Positions 32,346 to 41,759 of a stretch of 43,748 nt of DNA are shown here, piece by piece. The position numbers and the translations under genes were made by a program. Position 1 is the stretch's first letter. Each line of letters opens with the position of its first letter. A model generated the notes under the pieces. That model ran no database searches. It was given only the letters and a program-made list of their open reading frames with translations, and was not told where the DNA came from. Source of the DNA: Arthrobacter sp. ISL-65 (GTDB lineage Bacteria > Actinomycetota > Actinomycetes > Actinomycetales > Micrococcaceae); NCBI RefSeq assembly GCF_018613795.1, contig NZ_JAGGPN010000054.1, positions 1-43,748 on the forward strand. The letters run 5' to 3'.

Positions 32346-32633
32346 ATGTTGTTCTCCAAGGCCATGGAATGGTCAAGCTTCGCCATCACTGAAATACCGA
32401 ACCCGGGCACAGGTGAAGCACCTCCCGGATCTGAAGGTTTGCTGACGATCCTCAAATGGATCGCATGGATCGTCTTCGGCTTGGCCGTGGCCGGCATCCT
32501 GATCACTGCCGGAACGATGATGATCAACAACCGGCGCGGCGAGGGCGGCGAGCACGCCGGCCGCCTGGCATGGGTCCTGGGCGGCTGCATCCTCGCAGCC
32601 TCCGCAGGCGGTGTCGTAGGCGCCCTGGTCTAA
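32346..32633 (+). CDS. VirB2/pilin-like two-TM protein
   Basis: A 95-aa protein (AAGAAGAAA upstream). A hydrophilic N-terminus of about 35 residues leads to two membrane segments, ILKWIAWIVFGLAVAGILIT and WVLGGCILAASAGGVVGALV, joined by a short charged loop (NNRRGEGGEH). Size and topology fit the VirB2/TrbC type pilin subunits of Gram-positive transfer systems. Position upstream of VirB8- and VirB6-like genes supports this. The sequence itself is not diagnostic. Confidence 0.65.
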   Translation: MLFSKAMEWSSFAITEIPNPGTGEAPPGSEGLLTILKWIAWIVFGLAVAGILITAGTMMINNRRGEGGEHAGRLAWVLGGCILAASAGGVVGALV

Positions 32634-32643
32634 GGAGCCAGCC

Positions 32644-33369
32644 ATGACTGAACCGACAGTGAACGAAGACCAGAACCCGCTGACCAAACCTAAGTTCATC
32701 ATCTCGGCCGTTGTCGTGGCGATCATAGTCGCGCTTGGGATCACCCTGGCCCTGCTCCCCAAAGGGGGAGGAAACCCTGCAGCCGAGCCAAGCAACTCCG
32801 GATCTGCCACCGCCAGCACGCAGCCCAGCGCGGCAGCGGCCGCAAGCGTATGCGGCCTGCCCTCCGGCAACCAGGCCAAACCAGCCACCGCGCCGACCGA
32901 CACCAAATGGGAGCTGGTCGGAAAAGTCGCCGCACCGACATCACCGACGGAATTCGGACCCGGCAAGACCGAAGCCAACGGCCTCCGCTCCTGCTTCGCA
33001 CACTCACCAACCGGGGCGCTGTATGCAGCGGCAAACATGACCGCATTGTCGGCAGCTGGGAAAGCGGACCTGGTTTATGAGCAGTTGGCATTACCAAGCC
33101 CGGAGCGGGATGCTGTGCTGAAATCATCCCCTACAGCTGCCCCCAACTCCGTCACCGCTCAATTGGCCGGATTCACCTTCCGCTCCTATGAGGCTGACCG
33201 AGCCGTAATTGATCTTGCCTTCAAAGGAGCCAACGGAACCTTCGTCTCCATTCCAGTTCCGCTCCAGTGGTACGGCGGCGACTGGAAGTTCGTTGTCCCG
33301 GCTACGGGGGACACTGGTGCGAGGCAGATTACAGACCTTGGCGGTTACATCGAATGGTCTGGCGTCTAA
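32644..33369 (+). CDS. VirB8-like single-TM protein
   Basis: A 241-aa protein. A cytoplasmic tail, one membrane segment (FIISAVVVAIIVALGITLAL) and a Ser/Ala-rich linker lead to an extracellular domain (about residues 100-241) that ends PLQWYGGDWKFVVPATGDTG. The TM-linker-NTF2-like plan matches VirB8/TcpC-type core proteins. It lies 10 nt after the pilin-like gene and 0 nt before the VirB6-like gene (TAA directly followed by ATG). Assignment is by topology and position. Confidence 0.7.
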   Translation: MTEPTVNEDQNPLTKPKFIISAVVVAIIVALGITLALLPKGGGNPAAEPSNSGSATASTQPSAAAAASVCGLPSGNQAKPATAPTDTKWELVGKVAAPTSPTEFGPGKTEANGLRSCFAHSPTGALYAAANMTALSAAGKADLVYEQLALPSPERDAVLKSSPTAAPNSVTAQLAGFTFRSYEADRAVIDLAFKGANGTFVSIPVPLQWYGGDWKFVVPATGDTGARQITDLGGYIEWSGV

Positions 33370-34698
33370 ATGGCTGACTGCTCAGGCTTGGATGTCATAA
33401 ATCCCTTTTGCCAGGCGGGTGCGGCAATCGAGGACGCTGCGAACGACTCAATCAAAAACATGGCCAAAGCGATTGCTGATGCCGTCGGACAGACAGTGAA
33501 GACGCTCGGGACGTTCTGGGTGAACGTTGGAACTCCCGACCTTACCTCCGCACCTGGTGGATACACCGCGAGCGATCCGGTGTTGTTCCTGCAGAACAGT
33601 CTCTACTTTTGGACGGCGTCACTGGCTGTGCTGTCTGTCCTTGTAGGGGCGGCAAAGATGGTGATCGAACGTAGGGGTGCTCCCCTGCGTGATCTGGGGC
33701 GTTCGCTGGCGACCCTGGTCGTCGTGTCTGGCGCGGGCGTAGCAGCAGTGGGCCTTCTGACGGTCGCGGCCGATAAATTCTCTGCCTGGATCATCGAGAG
33801 CTCCACGGATGGGACGTCGTTTAACGAGAACATCACGTCCCTGCTGGCGCTTTCGGCCACCAGCCCGATCGGTTCGATCATGATCATCCTCCTGGGGCTG
33901 ATCGCGATTCTGGCCTCGGTGATGCAGATCGTCCTTATGATCGTCCGCGGTGGCCTGCTCGTCATCCTGACGGGGATCTTTCCTACGGCTGCAGCTTTTA
34001 CGAACACCGAGGCCGGCAAGGGCTGGTTCCAGAAGTGCACCGCCTGGCTGATCGCCTTCATTCTCTACAAGCCCGCGGCCGCCATCGTCTACGCCACGGC
34101 CTTCCAACTTAGCGGCAGCAAGATCTTCGGGAACGATGGTGACGGCAAGGACTTCGGCTCGGCACTGATGACGACAATTACCGGTTTGGCCCTGATGGTC
34201 ATTGCTTTGTTCGCCATGCCAGCCCTCATGCGGTTCGTCACCCCAATGGTGGATGCCGTCGCTGGCGGTGGTGGAGCTTTGGCTGCGGGAACGGTCGGCG
34301 CAGTGGCTTCCGGTGCTATCAGCATGGGCAGCGCCGGCCGCGGCGGCGGCAGCGGTGGTTCGGTTGCTTCCGCACCAGCCAACAGCTCAAACGAATCAGG
34401 GGGCTCCGAGGGTCCATCAGGGGCCGGGGACTCTGGAACGGCCGGTTCGTCGGGGACAGCGGGCGAGACCGGGGGAGAGGGCACTTCCTCGGGCACCCCG
34501 TCTGGAGCAGAAGCTGCCGCAACAGAAACGGCCGGCAGTGGTGCTACGGCGGCCGGGGGCGGCGCGGCTGCGGCAGGCGGGGCAGCCGCGGCGGGCGCTG
34601 CAATTGGCGTGGCCGCGGCGCAGAAGGGCATTGAGGCCGGCCAGGCTGCCGCCGGTGCCGTGAAGACCATGAGCGAAGAATCAACGGGGGGTGCCTGA
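33370..34698 (+). CDS. VirB6/TrbL-like polytopic membrane protein
   Basis: A 442-aa protein with about six membrane segments between residues 75 and 300 (for example LYFWTASLAVLSVLVGAAKM; IMIILLGLIAILASVMQIVL; LLVILTGIFPTAAAF), including a Trp-rich cytosolic loop (GWFQKCTAWLIAFILYKPAA) typical of TrbL/VirB6. The last 140 residues are a low-complexity Gly/Ala/Ser tail. It forms the inner-membrane channel of the secretion system. It starts immediately after the VirB8-like gene and its TGA is one base from the next start. Confidence 0.85.
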   Translation: MADCSGLDVINPFCQAGAAIEDAANDSIKNMAKAIADAVGQTVKTLGTFWVNVGTPDLTSAPGGYTASDPVLFLQNSLYFWTASLAVLSVLVGAAKMVIERRGAPLRDLGRSLATLVVVSGAGVAAVGLLTVAADKFSAWIIESSTDGTSFNENITSLLALSATSPIGSIMIILLGLIAILASVMQIVLMIVRGGLLVILTGIFPTAAAFTNTEAGKGWFQKCTAWLIAFILYKPAAAIVYATAFQLSGSKIFGNDGDGKDFGSALMTTITGLALMVIALFAMPALMRFVTPMVDAVAGGGGALAAGTVGAVASGAISMGSAGRGGGSGGSVASAPANSSNESGGSEGPSGAGDSGTAGSSGTAGETGGEGTSSGTPSGAEAAATETAGSGATAAGGGAAAAGGAAAAGAAIGVAAAQKGIEAGQAAAGAVKTMSEESTGGA

Positions 34699-34699
34699 G

Positions 34700-36211
34700 A
34701 TGGCAGCGATCGAGAACACATACAGGGAACCGACCTACGGCAACTGGCGACGTCCGCGTAAGGCGGGCATCGGTACGCTTGGTGGCCTGGCCACAGCAGG
34801 ATTGTTTGTTGGCCTCATCATCACGGTGATTTGTTTCTTCGTCGGCGGCTGGTTCGCCGGGCTGGTTGCGCTGCTCGTCCTTGGGTTGGCGCTGGCCGTC
34901 GTCTCGGTGACCGACAAGCACAACAAGTCTGTGGGGGAGCGGGTCTTCGGCCGTTTGGCGTTCGGCTTGGCGCGGCGCAAGAAGGCCAACATCTACCGTT
35001 CCGGTCCGTTGGGACTGACGCCCTGGGGCGAGTTCCAGCTGCCCGGGATCTGTGCCGGTTCCAAGCTTTACGAGTTCACGGACTCCTATGGGCGCCCGTT
35101 CGCGTTGATCCACCTTCCCTCCACTGCGCACTACACCGTTGTCTTCGGCACGCAGCCTGACGGGGCGTCGTTGGTCGATCCCGAACAGATTGATGCTTGG
35201 GTGGCTAACTGGGGCGGTTGGTTGGCTTCGTTGTCGAATGAACCTGCCGTCGTGGCTGCATCCGTCACGGTCGAAACTGCCCCCGATTCCGGGGCACGGC
35301 TGCGCCGGGAAGTTGAGTCGAACATCCACGAGGACGCCCCTGACATTGCCAAGGCCATGCTCCGGGAGGCTTTGACGACCTATCCGCAGGGATCGGCCAC
35401 GATCCGGGCGTGGGTCGCGCTGACGTTCAGCGCCGCTGCCCGGGCCGGCGGCAAGCGACGCACAGCTGACGAGATTGCAAGGGATCTCGCGTCACGGCTT
35501 CCCAGCCTCACGGAGCGTCTGGAATCCACCGGCGCCGGTGCCTGCGCCCCGTTGAACGCCCAGGAACTGTGTGAGGTCGTTCGGGTCGCGTACGACCCTG
35601 CAGCGGCACGGCTCATCGACGAAGCCCATTACCAGGGCAGCCCCGTTGACCTGGACTGGAGCGACGTCGGACCGTCCGCCCATCAAGCCGATTGGGACGG
35701 TTACCGCCACGATTCCGGGCACTCTGTGTCCTGGTCAATGACGGGCGCACCCCGCGGCCACATCCTGGCCTCTGCGCTGGCCCGTATGGTGGCACCGCAT
35801 GGGGAGATTGCACGCAAGCGCGTCACCTTGCTGTACCGGCCAATCGAAGCCGGCCGCGCGGCCGCCATCGTGGAGTCCGACCAAACAAGCGCCCTCACCC
35901 GGGCCTCCTCGACCAACCGGCCCACAGCCCGCGCCCTGGTCGACGCCCGTGCGGCGCAAGCCACCGCAGCGGAGGAAGCCAAGGGGGCCGGGCTGGTCAA
36001 CTTCGGCATGGTGGTCACGGCCACGGTGCTGTCCTCCCGTGACATTGAGGACGCGGTGGCCGTGGTGGAGGGCAACCTCGGCCCCTCGGCACGTCTGCTG
36101 TTGCGGCGCGCCTACGGCTCACAGGATTCTGCCTTTGCCGCGTCCCTGCCACTGGGGCTGGTCCTGCCCAAGCACTTGAAGGTTCCCGAAGAGATCCGCG
36201 AGGCCATGTGA
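34700..36211 (+). CDS. SCO6880-family protein (VirB3 fused to VirB4 N-terminal part)
   Basis: About 503 aa from the ATG at 34700, with a GGGGGG run 8 nt upstream. Two membrane segments near the N-terminus (GGLATAGLFVGLIITVICFF; GLVALLVLGLALAVV) form a PrgI/VirB3-like part. They are followed by the conserved SCO6880 region YRSGPLGLTPWGEFQLPGIC and a long domain like the VirB4 N-terminal half, without a P-loop. The ATPase half is the next gene, so VirB4 is split here. The stop overlaps the next ATG (TGATG). This split is typical of actinobacterial conjugation systems. Confidence 0.9.
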   Translation: MAAIENTYREPTYGNWRRPRKAGIGTLGGLATAGLFVGLIITVICFFVGGWFAGLVALLVLGLALAVVSVTDKHNKSVGERVFGRLAFGLARRKKANIYRSGPLGLTPWGEFQLPGICAGSKLYEFTDSYGRPFALIHLPSTAHYTVVFGTQPDGASLVDPEQIDAWVANWGGWLASLSNEPAVVAASVTVETAPDSGARLRREVESNIHEDAPDIAKAMLREALTTYPQGSATIRAWVALTFSAAARAGGKRRTADEIARDLASRLPSLTERLESTGAGACAPLNAQELCEVVRVAYDPAAARLIDEAHYQGSPVDLDWSDVGPSAHQADWDGYRHDSGHSVSWSMTGAPRGHILASALARMVAPHGEIARKRVTLLYRPIEAGRAAAIVESDQTSALTRASSTNRPTARALVDARAAQATAAEEAKGAGLVNFGMVVTATVLSSRDIEDAVAVVEGNLGPSARLLLRRAYGSQDSAFAASLPLGLVLPKHLKVPEEIREAM

Positions 36212-37830
36212 TGTTCGGCAGCAAAACCAAGCACCAACGCACACCGGCCCCTGCCACGAAGCTGGCAGCCGCTGTCGCCCGCCGCCCGGGCCTGCGGGGC
36301 TGGCGCGGCCGCGGACAGGGTGAAGCCGTCTACGTCACGGCAGCGGACGAATGGCGCGGAACCTCGGTCCAGGTCTGTGGTCTCTGGCCGTTCGTGGGCG
36401 GGTCGGGCACCCCGATCCTGGGGGTCCCGATCGGCGTTCACACCGACACCGGAGCGCCCTTCGGGGCCGATCCGATCAGCTGGTTCATGCACGGCATGAT
36501 CAACAACCCCTCCATGTTCGTCCTCGGCCTGCCGCACTACGGCAAATCCACCCTGGTCCGGCACATCGTCCTGGGCCTGGCAGGCCGGAGCATCAACCCG
36601 TTGATCCTCGGTGACCTGAAGCCGGACTACGTTGACCTCATCGAAGCCCTCGGCGGGCAGGTCATCAGTCTGGGTCCTGGGCGCGGCCACTTGAACGTCC
36701 TGGACCCCGGTGAAGCCACGGGCGCAGCCGTCAGGCTGCTCGCCTCGGCCGAGGACCACCGGGCCAAGGCCAACCGGACCCTGAACGCTCCAGATGGCGA
36801 CCAGGCCGCGGCCGCGCCGCTGCTCGCTGCAGCGGTGAAGGCGGAGAAGCTGGCCGAACAGCTGATGGCCGACTCGCACAACCGGCGCCTGAACATGATC
36901 ACCGCGCTGATTACCATCGTGCGCAACGCCAAGCCCAGCGCCCACGAGGAATCCCTGATCGACCGGGCCCTGCACATCCTGGACGAGCGCCTGGACCGCG
37001 TTCCCCTGATCGGGGATCTGATCGAGGTCATCAAGGACGCGCCCGCCGAGTTGCGGGCGATTGCCCTGGATCGTGGCGATATGAGCCGGTACCTCGACGC
37101 GACCGACCAGCTGCGCCAGTCGCTGTACTCCCTCGACGGCTCGGGCCGGTTCTCTGACATGTTCTCCCAGCCCACTGATCAGCCGATGGACCTGACCAAA
37201 CCCGTGGTATTCGACCTGTCAGGGATCTCCGACACGCAGCGGGACATCCAAGCGGCCTGTTTGCTGGCCTGCTGGTCAACGGGGTTCGCCACCGTCCAGG
37301 TGGCCCACACCCTGGCCGACGCCGGCCTGGAACCGCGGCGGAACTACTTCGTCGTCATGGACGAGCTGTGGCGGGCCCTTCGCTCCGGTGAAGGCATGGT
37401 GGACCGGGTTGACTCGCTGACCCGCCTGAACCGTACCGAGGGCGTGGGGCAGGCCATGATCACGCACACCATGAGCGACCTCGAAGCCTTGCCAACGGAA
37501 TCTGAACGGATGAAAGCACGCGGCTTCGTCGAACGCTCCGGCATGGTCGTCTGCGGCGCGCTCCCCGGAGCCGAGATGGAAAAACTCAACAAAGCCGTCG
37601 CCCTCTCCCGGGCCGAACAATCCCGCCTCATCTCGTGGGCTGATCCGGGATCCTGGACCGACGTCGGCGGATCCCGCAAACGCGTACGCCCGGGCCTGGG
37701 CAAGTTCCTCTTCAAGGTCGGCGGCCGCCCCGGAATCCCGGTCGCGCTCAAACTAACCAGCGTTGAGGAGAAACTGCACGACACCAACAAGCGCTGGACG
37801 ATCAACAGGAACGGCGAAGGGGAGAACTGA
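36211..37830 (+). CDS. VirB4-like conjugation ATPase (C-terminal ATPase part)
   Basis: A 539-aa cytosolic ATPase. Walker A is LGLPHYGKSTLVRH (about residues 104-117), then ILGDLKPDYVDLIEALGGQV; Walker B is FVVMDELWRAL (about 378-388), followed by TRLNRTEGVGQAMITHTMSD. This is the VirB4/HerA-like motor that powers assembly of the channel. The start ATG overlaps the previous stop and its own TGA overlaps the coupling-protein ATG, so the three are translationally coupled. No N-terminal VirB4 domain is present because it is in the SCO6880 protein. Confidence 0.9.
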   Translation: MFGSKTKHQRTPAPATKLAAAVARRPGLRGWRGRGQGEAVYVTAADEWRGTSVQVCGLWPFVGGSGTPILGVPIGVHTDTGAPFGADPISWFMHGMINNPSMFVLGLPHYGKSTLVRHIVLGLAGRSINPLILGDLKPDYVDLIEALGGQVISLGPGRGHLNVLDPGEATGAAVRLLASAEDHRAKANRTLNAPDGDQAAAAPLLAAAVKAEKLAEQLMADSHNRRLNMITALITIVRNAKPSAHEESLIDRALHILDERLDRVPLIGDLIEVIKDAPAELRAIALDRGDMSRYLDATDQLRQSLYSLDGSGRFSDMFSQPTDQPMDLTKPVVFDLSGISDTQRDIQAACLLACWSTGFATVQVAHTLADAGLEPRRNYFVVMDELWRALRSGEGMVDRVDSLTRLNRTEGVGQAMITHTMSDLEALPTESERMKARGFVERSGMVVCGALPGAEMEKLNKAVALSRAEQSRLISWADPGSWTDVGGSRKRVRPGLGKFLFKVGGRPGIPVALKLTSVEEKLHDTNKRWTINRNGEGEN

Positions 37831-39602
37831 TGGGTGCACCAAACAGCGGCAAACGCTCACAGCTCGACACCGAAACAATCCTGCTCTGGGTCTTCATCAC
37901 CGTCGTGGTGCTCGGCGTCGGCTCGGTAACCGGCGCCGTACATCTGGGGTCGATGCTGTCCAATGACGGCCAGAAGCTGCCGGCCAACCCGTTTGAACTG
38001 GTCTTCGGCCTGTTATCGCACAAGGTCACCTGGCCAGCGGCCGCCACAGGGGTACTGGTCGGTTTCGGTGTCCTCATCATCGTCCTGGCTGTCCTGGTGG
38101 TCCGTGGAGTGCTGCGCCGGCGGTCCAAGCGTTCCCGGGTGGACACCGCCGCCCAGCACATGGCCAAAGGCCGCGACCTGCGCGCACTGAGCCTGCGCGG
38201 TGCAACGGCCACCGCCGAACGCCTCGGCGTGAAAGGCTCACCCGGCGTCCCCGTGGGCAAGACAGTCCTGGGCGGGCAGATGGTCTACGGCTCCTGGGAA
38301 GACATGCACATCGACATCTGGGGACCCCGCACGGGCAAGACCACCTCCCGGGCCATCCCCGCAATCCTCGCCGCACCGGGCGCCGCCTTGGTGACCTCGA
38401 ACAAGCGGGACATCGTTGACGGAACCCGCGACGTCCGCGCTGCCGAAGGGCCGGTCTGGGTCTTCGACCCGCAGTCCGTCGCACTCGAGGAACCCACCTG
38501 GTGGTGGAACCCCCTTAGCTATGTCACAGACGAAGTGAAGGCGGCGCGTCTGGCCGATCACTTCGCTGCCGGCTCCCGCGGACCCGATGCCAAGACGGAC
38601 GCCTACTTCGATCCCGCCGGTCAGGATCTCCTTGCCGGCCTCCTGCTCGCCGCCGCCCTCGACGGGCGGCCGATCACACAGGTTCACACCTGGCTGACCC
38701 GTCCCGCTGAAGATGAAGCTGTGGACATCCTCAAGGCCCACGGCTTCCTGCAGACCTCCAACGCAGTCGGCGGCGTCATCAACGCCCCCGAGAAGCAACG
38801 CGGCGGCGTGTACGGCACGGCGCTGCAAATGGCCTCCTGCCTCACCAACCGCCAAGTGGCCCGCTGGGTGACACCCCAGGGCGAAAACGACCAGCGGCCC
38901 CAGTTCGATCCGGCAGAATTCGTCCGCTCCAAGGGCACCCTGTACAGCCTCTCCAAGGAAGGAAAGGGCACCGCGGGCCCGCTCGTAACGGCGCTGACCG
39001 TGGCCACGGTCGAAGCCGCCGAAGAACTGGCCGTCCACTCACCCGGCGGCCGGCTGGCCACACCCATGATCGGCGTCCTGGACGAAGCAGCAAACGTCTG
39101 CCGCTGGCGCGAACTGCCAAACCTCTACAGCCACTACGGCTCCCGCGGCATCGTGCTGATGACCATCCTCCAGTCCTGGTCCCAAGGCGTTGAAGTCTGG
39201 GGCCGCGACGGGATGCGCAAACTTTGGTCCGCCTCCAACATCAAGGTCTACGGCGGCGGCGTCGCCGAAGCCGAATTCCTCAACGAACTCGCACAGCTCG
39301 TGGGGGAGTACCGCTACTCCAACATGACCAGAAGCCGCTCCACACAGGGCACCTCCTACAGCCACGACGACGACCGCAAAGAACGCACCCTGGATGTGTC
39401 GGACCTGGCCGCGTTCCCACGCGGCCGGGCCATCATGTTCGCCTCCGGCGCCCCGGCCGCGTTGCTGGAGACGGTGCCTTGGATGAGCGGTCCGCAGGCC
39501 GATGCGGTGCGGGCCTCCATCACCGCGCACGATCCGGCCAATAGGCCTCCGGCCGCGGCCGGGAGCCGGTGGATCTCCGCAGGGGCCACCACTGATGACT
39601 GA
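37830..39602 (+). CDS. VirD4/TraG type IV coupling protein
   Basis: A 590-aa coupling protein. Two N-terminal membrane segments (ILLWVFITVVVLGVGSVTGA; GVLVGFGVLIIVLAVLVVRG) precede the ATPase domain with Walker A IWGPRTGKTTSRA (about 163-175), NKRDIVDGTRDVR, FDPQSVA, and Walker B GVLDEAANVCRW (about 413-424). It docks the relaxase-DNA complex to the channel. No relaxase gene is visible in this window. Its stop lies inside the next gene (8-nt overlap). Length and order are normal for actinobacterial VirD4. Confidence 0.94.
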   Translation: MGAPNSGKRSQLDTETILLWVFITVVVLGVGSVTGAVHLGSMLSNDGQKLPANPFELVFGLLSHKVTWPAAATGVLVGFGVLIIVLAVLVVRGVLRRRSKRSRVDTAAQHMAKGRDLRALSLRGATATAERLGVKGSPGVPVGKTVLGGQMVYGSWEDMHIDIWGPRTGKTTSRAIPAILAAPGAALVTSNKRDIVDGTRDVRAAEGPVWVFDPQSVALEEPTWWWNPLSYVTDEVKAARLADHFAAGSRGPDAKTDAYFDPAGQDLLAGLLLAAALDGRPITQVHTWLTRPAEDEAVDILKAHGFLQTSNAVGGVINAPEKQRGGVYGTALQMASCLTNRQVARWVTPQGENDQRPQFDPAEFVRSKGTLYSLSKEGKGTAGPLVTALTVATVEAAEELAVHSPGGRLATPMIGVLDEAANVCRWRELPNLYSHYGSRGIVLMTILQSWSQGVEVWGRDGMRKLWSASNIKVYGGGVAEAEFLNELAQLVGEYRYSNMTRSRSTQGTSYSHDDDRKERTLDVSDLAAFPRGRAIMFASGAPAALLETVPWMSGPQADAVRASITAHDPANRPPAAAGSRWISAGATTDD

Positions 39603-40023
39603 GGGTCTGGGGGAGTGGGACGACGAGCTGGACGACACCTCAGCTGACGCCACGGAGCCAGCAGGGGAGGGCGACGCGGACGAGCCTGAGCTGTTCTACC
39701 CGAACGTCGCCGAGTTCGTAAGCGGCAAGCTGGCCACCACCTACCGCCGGCAGCTCAACGTGCAGGGCGGCGTGACCTGGTGCCCGCAATGGTGGAAGCA
39801 CGCCGAAGCCATCAGCCGCCTCGAAGCGCTCTGGCGCGCCTGGGAATTCCTGCGCCTGGACGGCACCACAGGCATGAGCGTGTGGTGGCGCGACCACGCA
39901 GACCACCACATGTCCGTGCTCCTCTCAACCGACGGGCCGTTCAAAGGCTGCACCCCCGACGACGGCCACCGCTCCAAACTCGCCCCTCTACCCTGCGAGG
40001 AACCGCCCGCAGGGCTGTTCTGA
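39595..40023 (+). CDS. DUF4913 protein
   Basis: A 142-aa protein from the ATG at 39595, overlapping the coupling-protein stop. After an acidic disordered N-terminus it has the DUF4913 core: FYPNVAEFVSGKLATTYRR, then WCPQWWKHAEAISRLEALWR, and a DHHMSVLLSTDGPFKGC block. The family is regularly found beside actinobacterial coupling proteins, so a role in transfer is likely, but the mechanism is unknown. It ends the plus-strand operon. Confidence 0.88.
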   Translation: MTEGLGEWDDELDDTSADATEPAGEGDADEPELFYPNVAEFVSGKLATTYRRQLNVQGGVTWCPQWWKHAEAISRLEALWRAWEFLRLDGTTGMSVWWRDHADHHMSVLLSTDGPFKGCTPDDGHRSKLAPLPCEEPPAGLF

Positions 40024-40114
40024 ACCGGGTATTGGTGACCAACGTAGCCCCCAGAGTCTGCCCTTGTCTTGATGGATTGTCCTCAGGCACAAGACCGCTT
40101 TGCTTGGCCAAGGG

Positions 40115-40718
40115 CTACGGCTTCGGCCCGCCGAGCCAGAAGAGTGCAACGTCGACATCTCTCGCCGACCAAGCGTGCCCGTTGCCCTGCGCCAAAAACC
40201 GCAGTTCTTCCACCAGCGACATGTAGCGGGCGTACCGGCCGCGGGGGGGGAGAGCGGACGGTTCAGAATCTCTAGTCCGGCTTGCGCGCGCCGGTCATAT
40301 ACCGCCATTCGATCGGGTGCTGCTGCCAGTAGTAGAGCTGAAGCTAGCGCATCTCCCGTTTCGAAGCCAGGCAACGGCGACAGTGCGCGTCGGCCGGCAG
40401 AAGCCGCATCAGGTATGGTCAGCGTGACGTCGGTTACCGCAGCCACCGCATCTTTAGTCACGGTCCGGACGTCAAGATCTCGCATGGTCATCAAGTCGCG
40501 GACCCAAGGCGTATCGGCACGGAGTCGCTTCCAGAAGAGCAGGGCTCCGATATCGGATTTGCCGATGCTGGCCTTGGCCTGAACTCGGCATGCGACTTCC
40601 GTAAGCACTTCGTGTAAGCAGGCGACGTAGCCGCCATATAGGCGACGTGGGCCGCACGAAGCGTCTCCAAGACCCGCGAGTCGTCCAGAGCGCGCGGTGT
40701 TTCATCATGCTCATCCAT
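40115..40718 (-). pseudogene. Unknown gene with two frameshifts
   Basis: The start MDEHDETPRALDDSRVLETL at 40718 fits one frame. The main body EVACRVQAKASIGKSDIGAL, then LSPLPGFETGDALASALLLA and PDRMAVYDRRAQAGLEIL is in a second frame; the switch is near 40637. The tail RYARYMSLVEELRFLAQGNG and DVALFWLGGPKP is in a third, after a C8 run (40243-40250 on the complement) that needs nine. Reading all three gives about 200 aa ending at a TAG at 40115. The family is unknown to me. Either a decayed gene or two errors. Confidence 0.65.
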
Positions 40719-40802
40719 AGCTGGAAGCTTGCCACACGGGCTTGACCTATGGGTTAGCTGAGTCCGACTACATTTGAAGTCAGAGGCTCCGAGTCAGGCG
40801 CC

Positions 40803-41759
40803 TTGGTCGAAGAGAAGGCAGCCGCTGGGTTGAGAAACAAAATCACCGATACCGCAAGACGCAAGATCATTGATGCCTACCAGCTTGAGTCCATAGCGTG
40901 GTCTGGGCGACTGAGTGAGCCGGACTTCCTAAGTCGAATTTTCAATCTGAACGAGATGCGGAGCGACGACAGCCGATTCCAGAATGCCTATCAGGACATC
41001 CAGCAGCACCGGATACGCAACCCTTATGACTGGGACGACGATTACGTGTTCACAGATCCAAGATTCAATGTCCGATGGGGAACTGATGCAGTTTTCATCC
41101 AATTTCTGGAGATGACTGTCCACCCTCTTGTGCGGGATGCTGAGGAATGCTCTCGTATCGTGGGTATTTACAACGAAATTCTGCACGACAATGGATTCCA
41201 TCTTGTCGCCGACGGGGAAGCCAAGGGACAACCGGTATACAAGGTCAAGGTCCGCGGTAGCTTCCACGGTGACGTACCCCAAGCGATTGCCCGTCAACCG
41301 CTCCTGACCGAATCAGGCGTCCTGCATGAACATCTGGAGCGCATCAAGAAGAGCATCGCCAGTGATCCAGCCAGCGCAATCGCGTCTTCCAAGGAACTTC
41401 TTGAGAGCCTGTTCAAGCTGATCCTTGACCAGGAAGGGGTTGAATACCCTGCCAAAGACGATGTACCGGACCTCTATAAGAAAGTAGGAGAGGCCCTAAA
41501 AATCAACGCAGAAAGCGTCAAGGGCAGCAGCAAAGCAAGCCAGACGGTCCAGAGGATTTTCCGAACGCTGACCACAACAGTCCAGGCCATTGCCGAGCTC
41601 CGGAACGAGATCGGAACCGGTCATGGTCGCACGACGGCCAGCATCGCCACGGAGGCACACGCACGCTTGGCATTGAACAGCACTGTGACTATCGCTGAGT
41701 TCCTCCTAGACACTATTGGGCAGCGGAAAACACAGAGGCAAGCATATGAGCTGATCTAG
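40803..41759 (+). CDS. Abortive-infection family protein (Abi_C domain)
   Basis: A 318-aa protein (TTG start at 40803, weakly supported). The N-terminal half (about 1-160, AYQLESIAWSGRLSEPDFLS, NPYDWDDDYVFTDPRF) resembles AbiJ-type N-terminal domains. The C-terminal half is Abi_C: ASAIASSKELLESLFKLILD, then VPDLYKKVGEALKI and TVQAIAELRNEIGTGHGRTT, a signature of this family. Such proteins are thought to stop growth or kill infected cells. It stands alone on the plus strand just after the transfer locus, as a cargo gene. The trigger and toxic activity are unknown. Confidence 0.8.
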   Translation: MVEEKAAAGLRNKITDTARRKIIDAYQLESIAWSGRLSEPDFLSRIFNLNEMRSDDSRFQNAYQDIQQHRIRNPYDWDDDYVFTDPRFNVRWGTDAVFIQFLEMTVHPLVRDAEECSRIVGIYNEILHDNGFHLVADGEAKGQPVYKVKVRGSFHGDVPQAIARQPLLTESGVLHEHLERIKKSIASDPASAIASSKELLESLFKLILDQEGVEYPAKDDVPDLYKKVGEALKINAESVKGSSKASQTVQRIFRTLTTTVQAIAELRNEIGTGHGRTTASIATEAHARLALNSTVTIAEFLLDTIGQRKTQRQAYELI

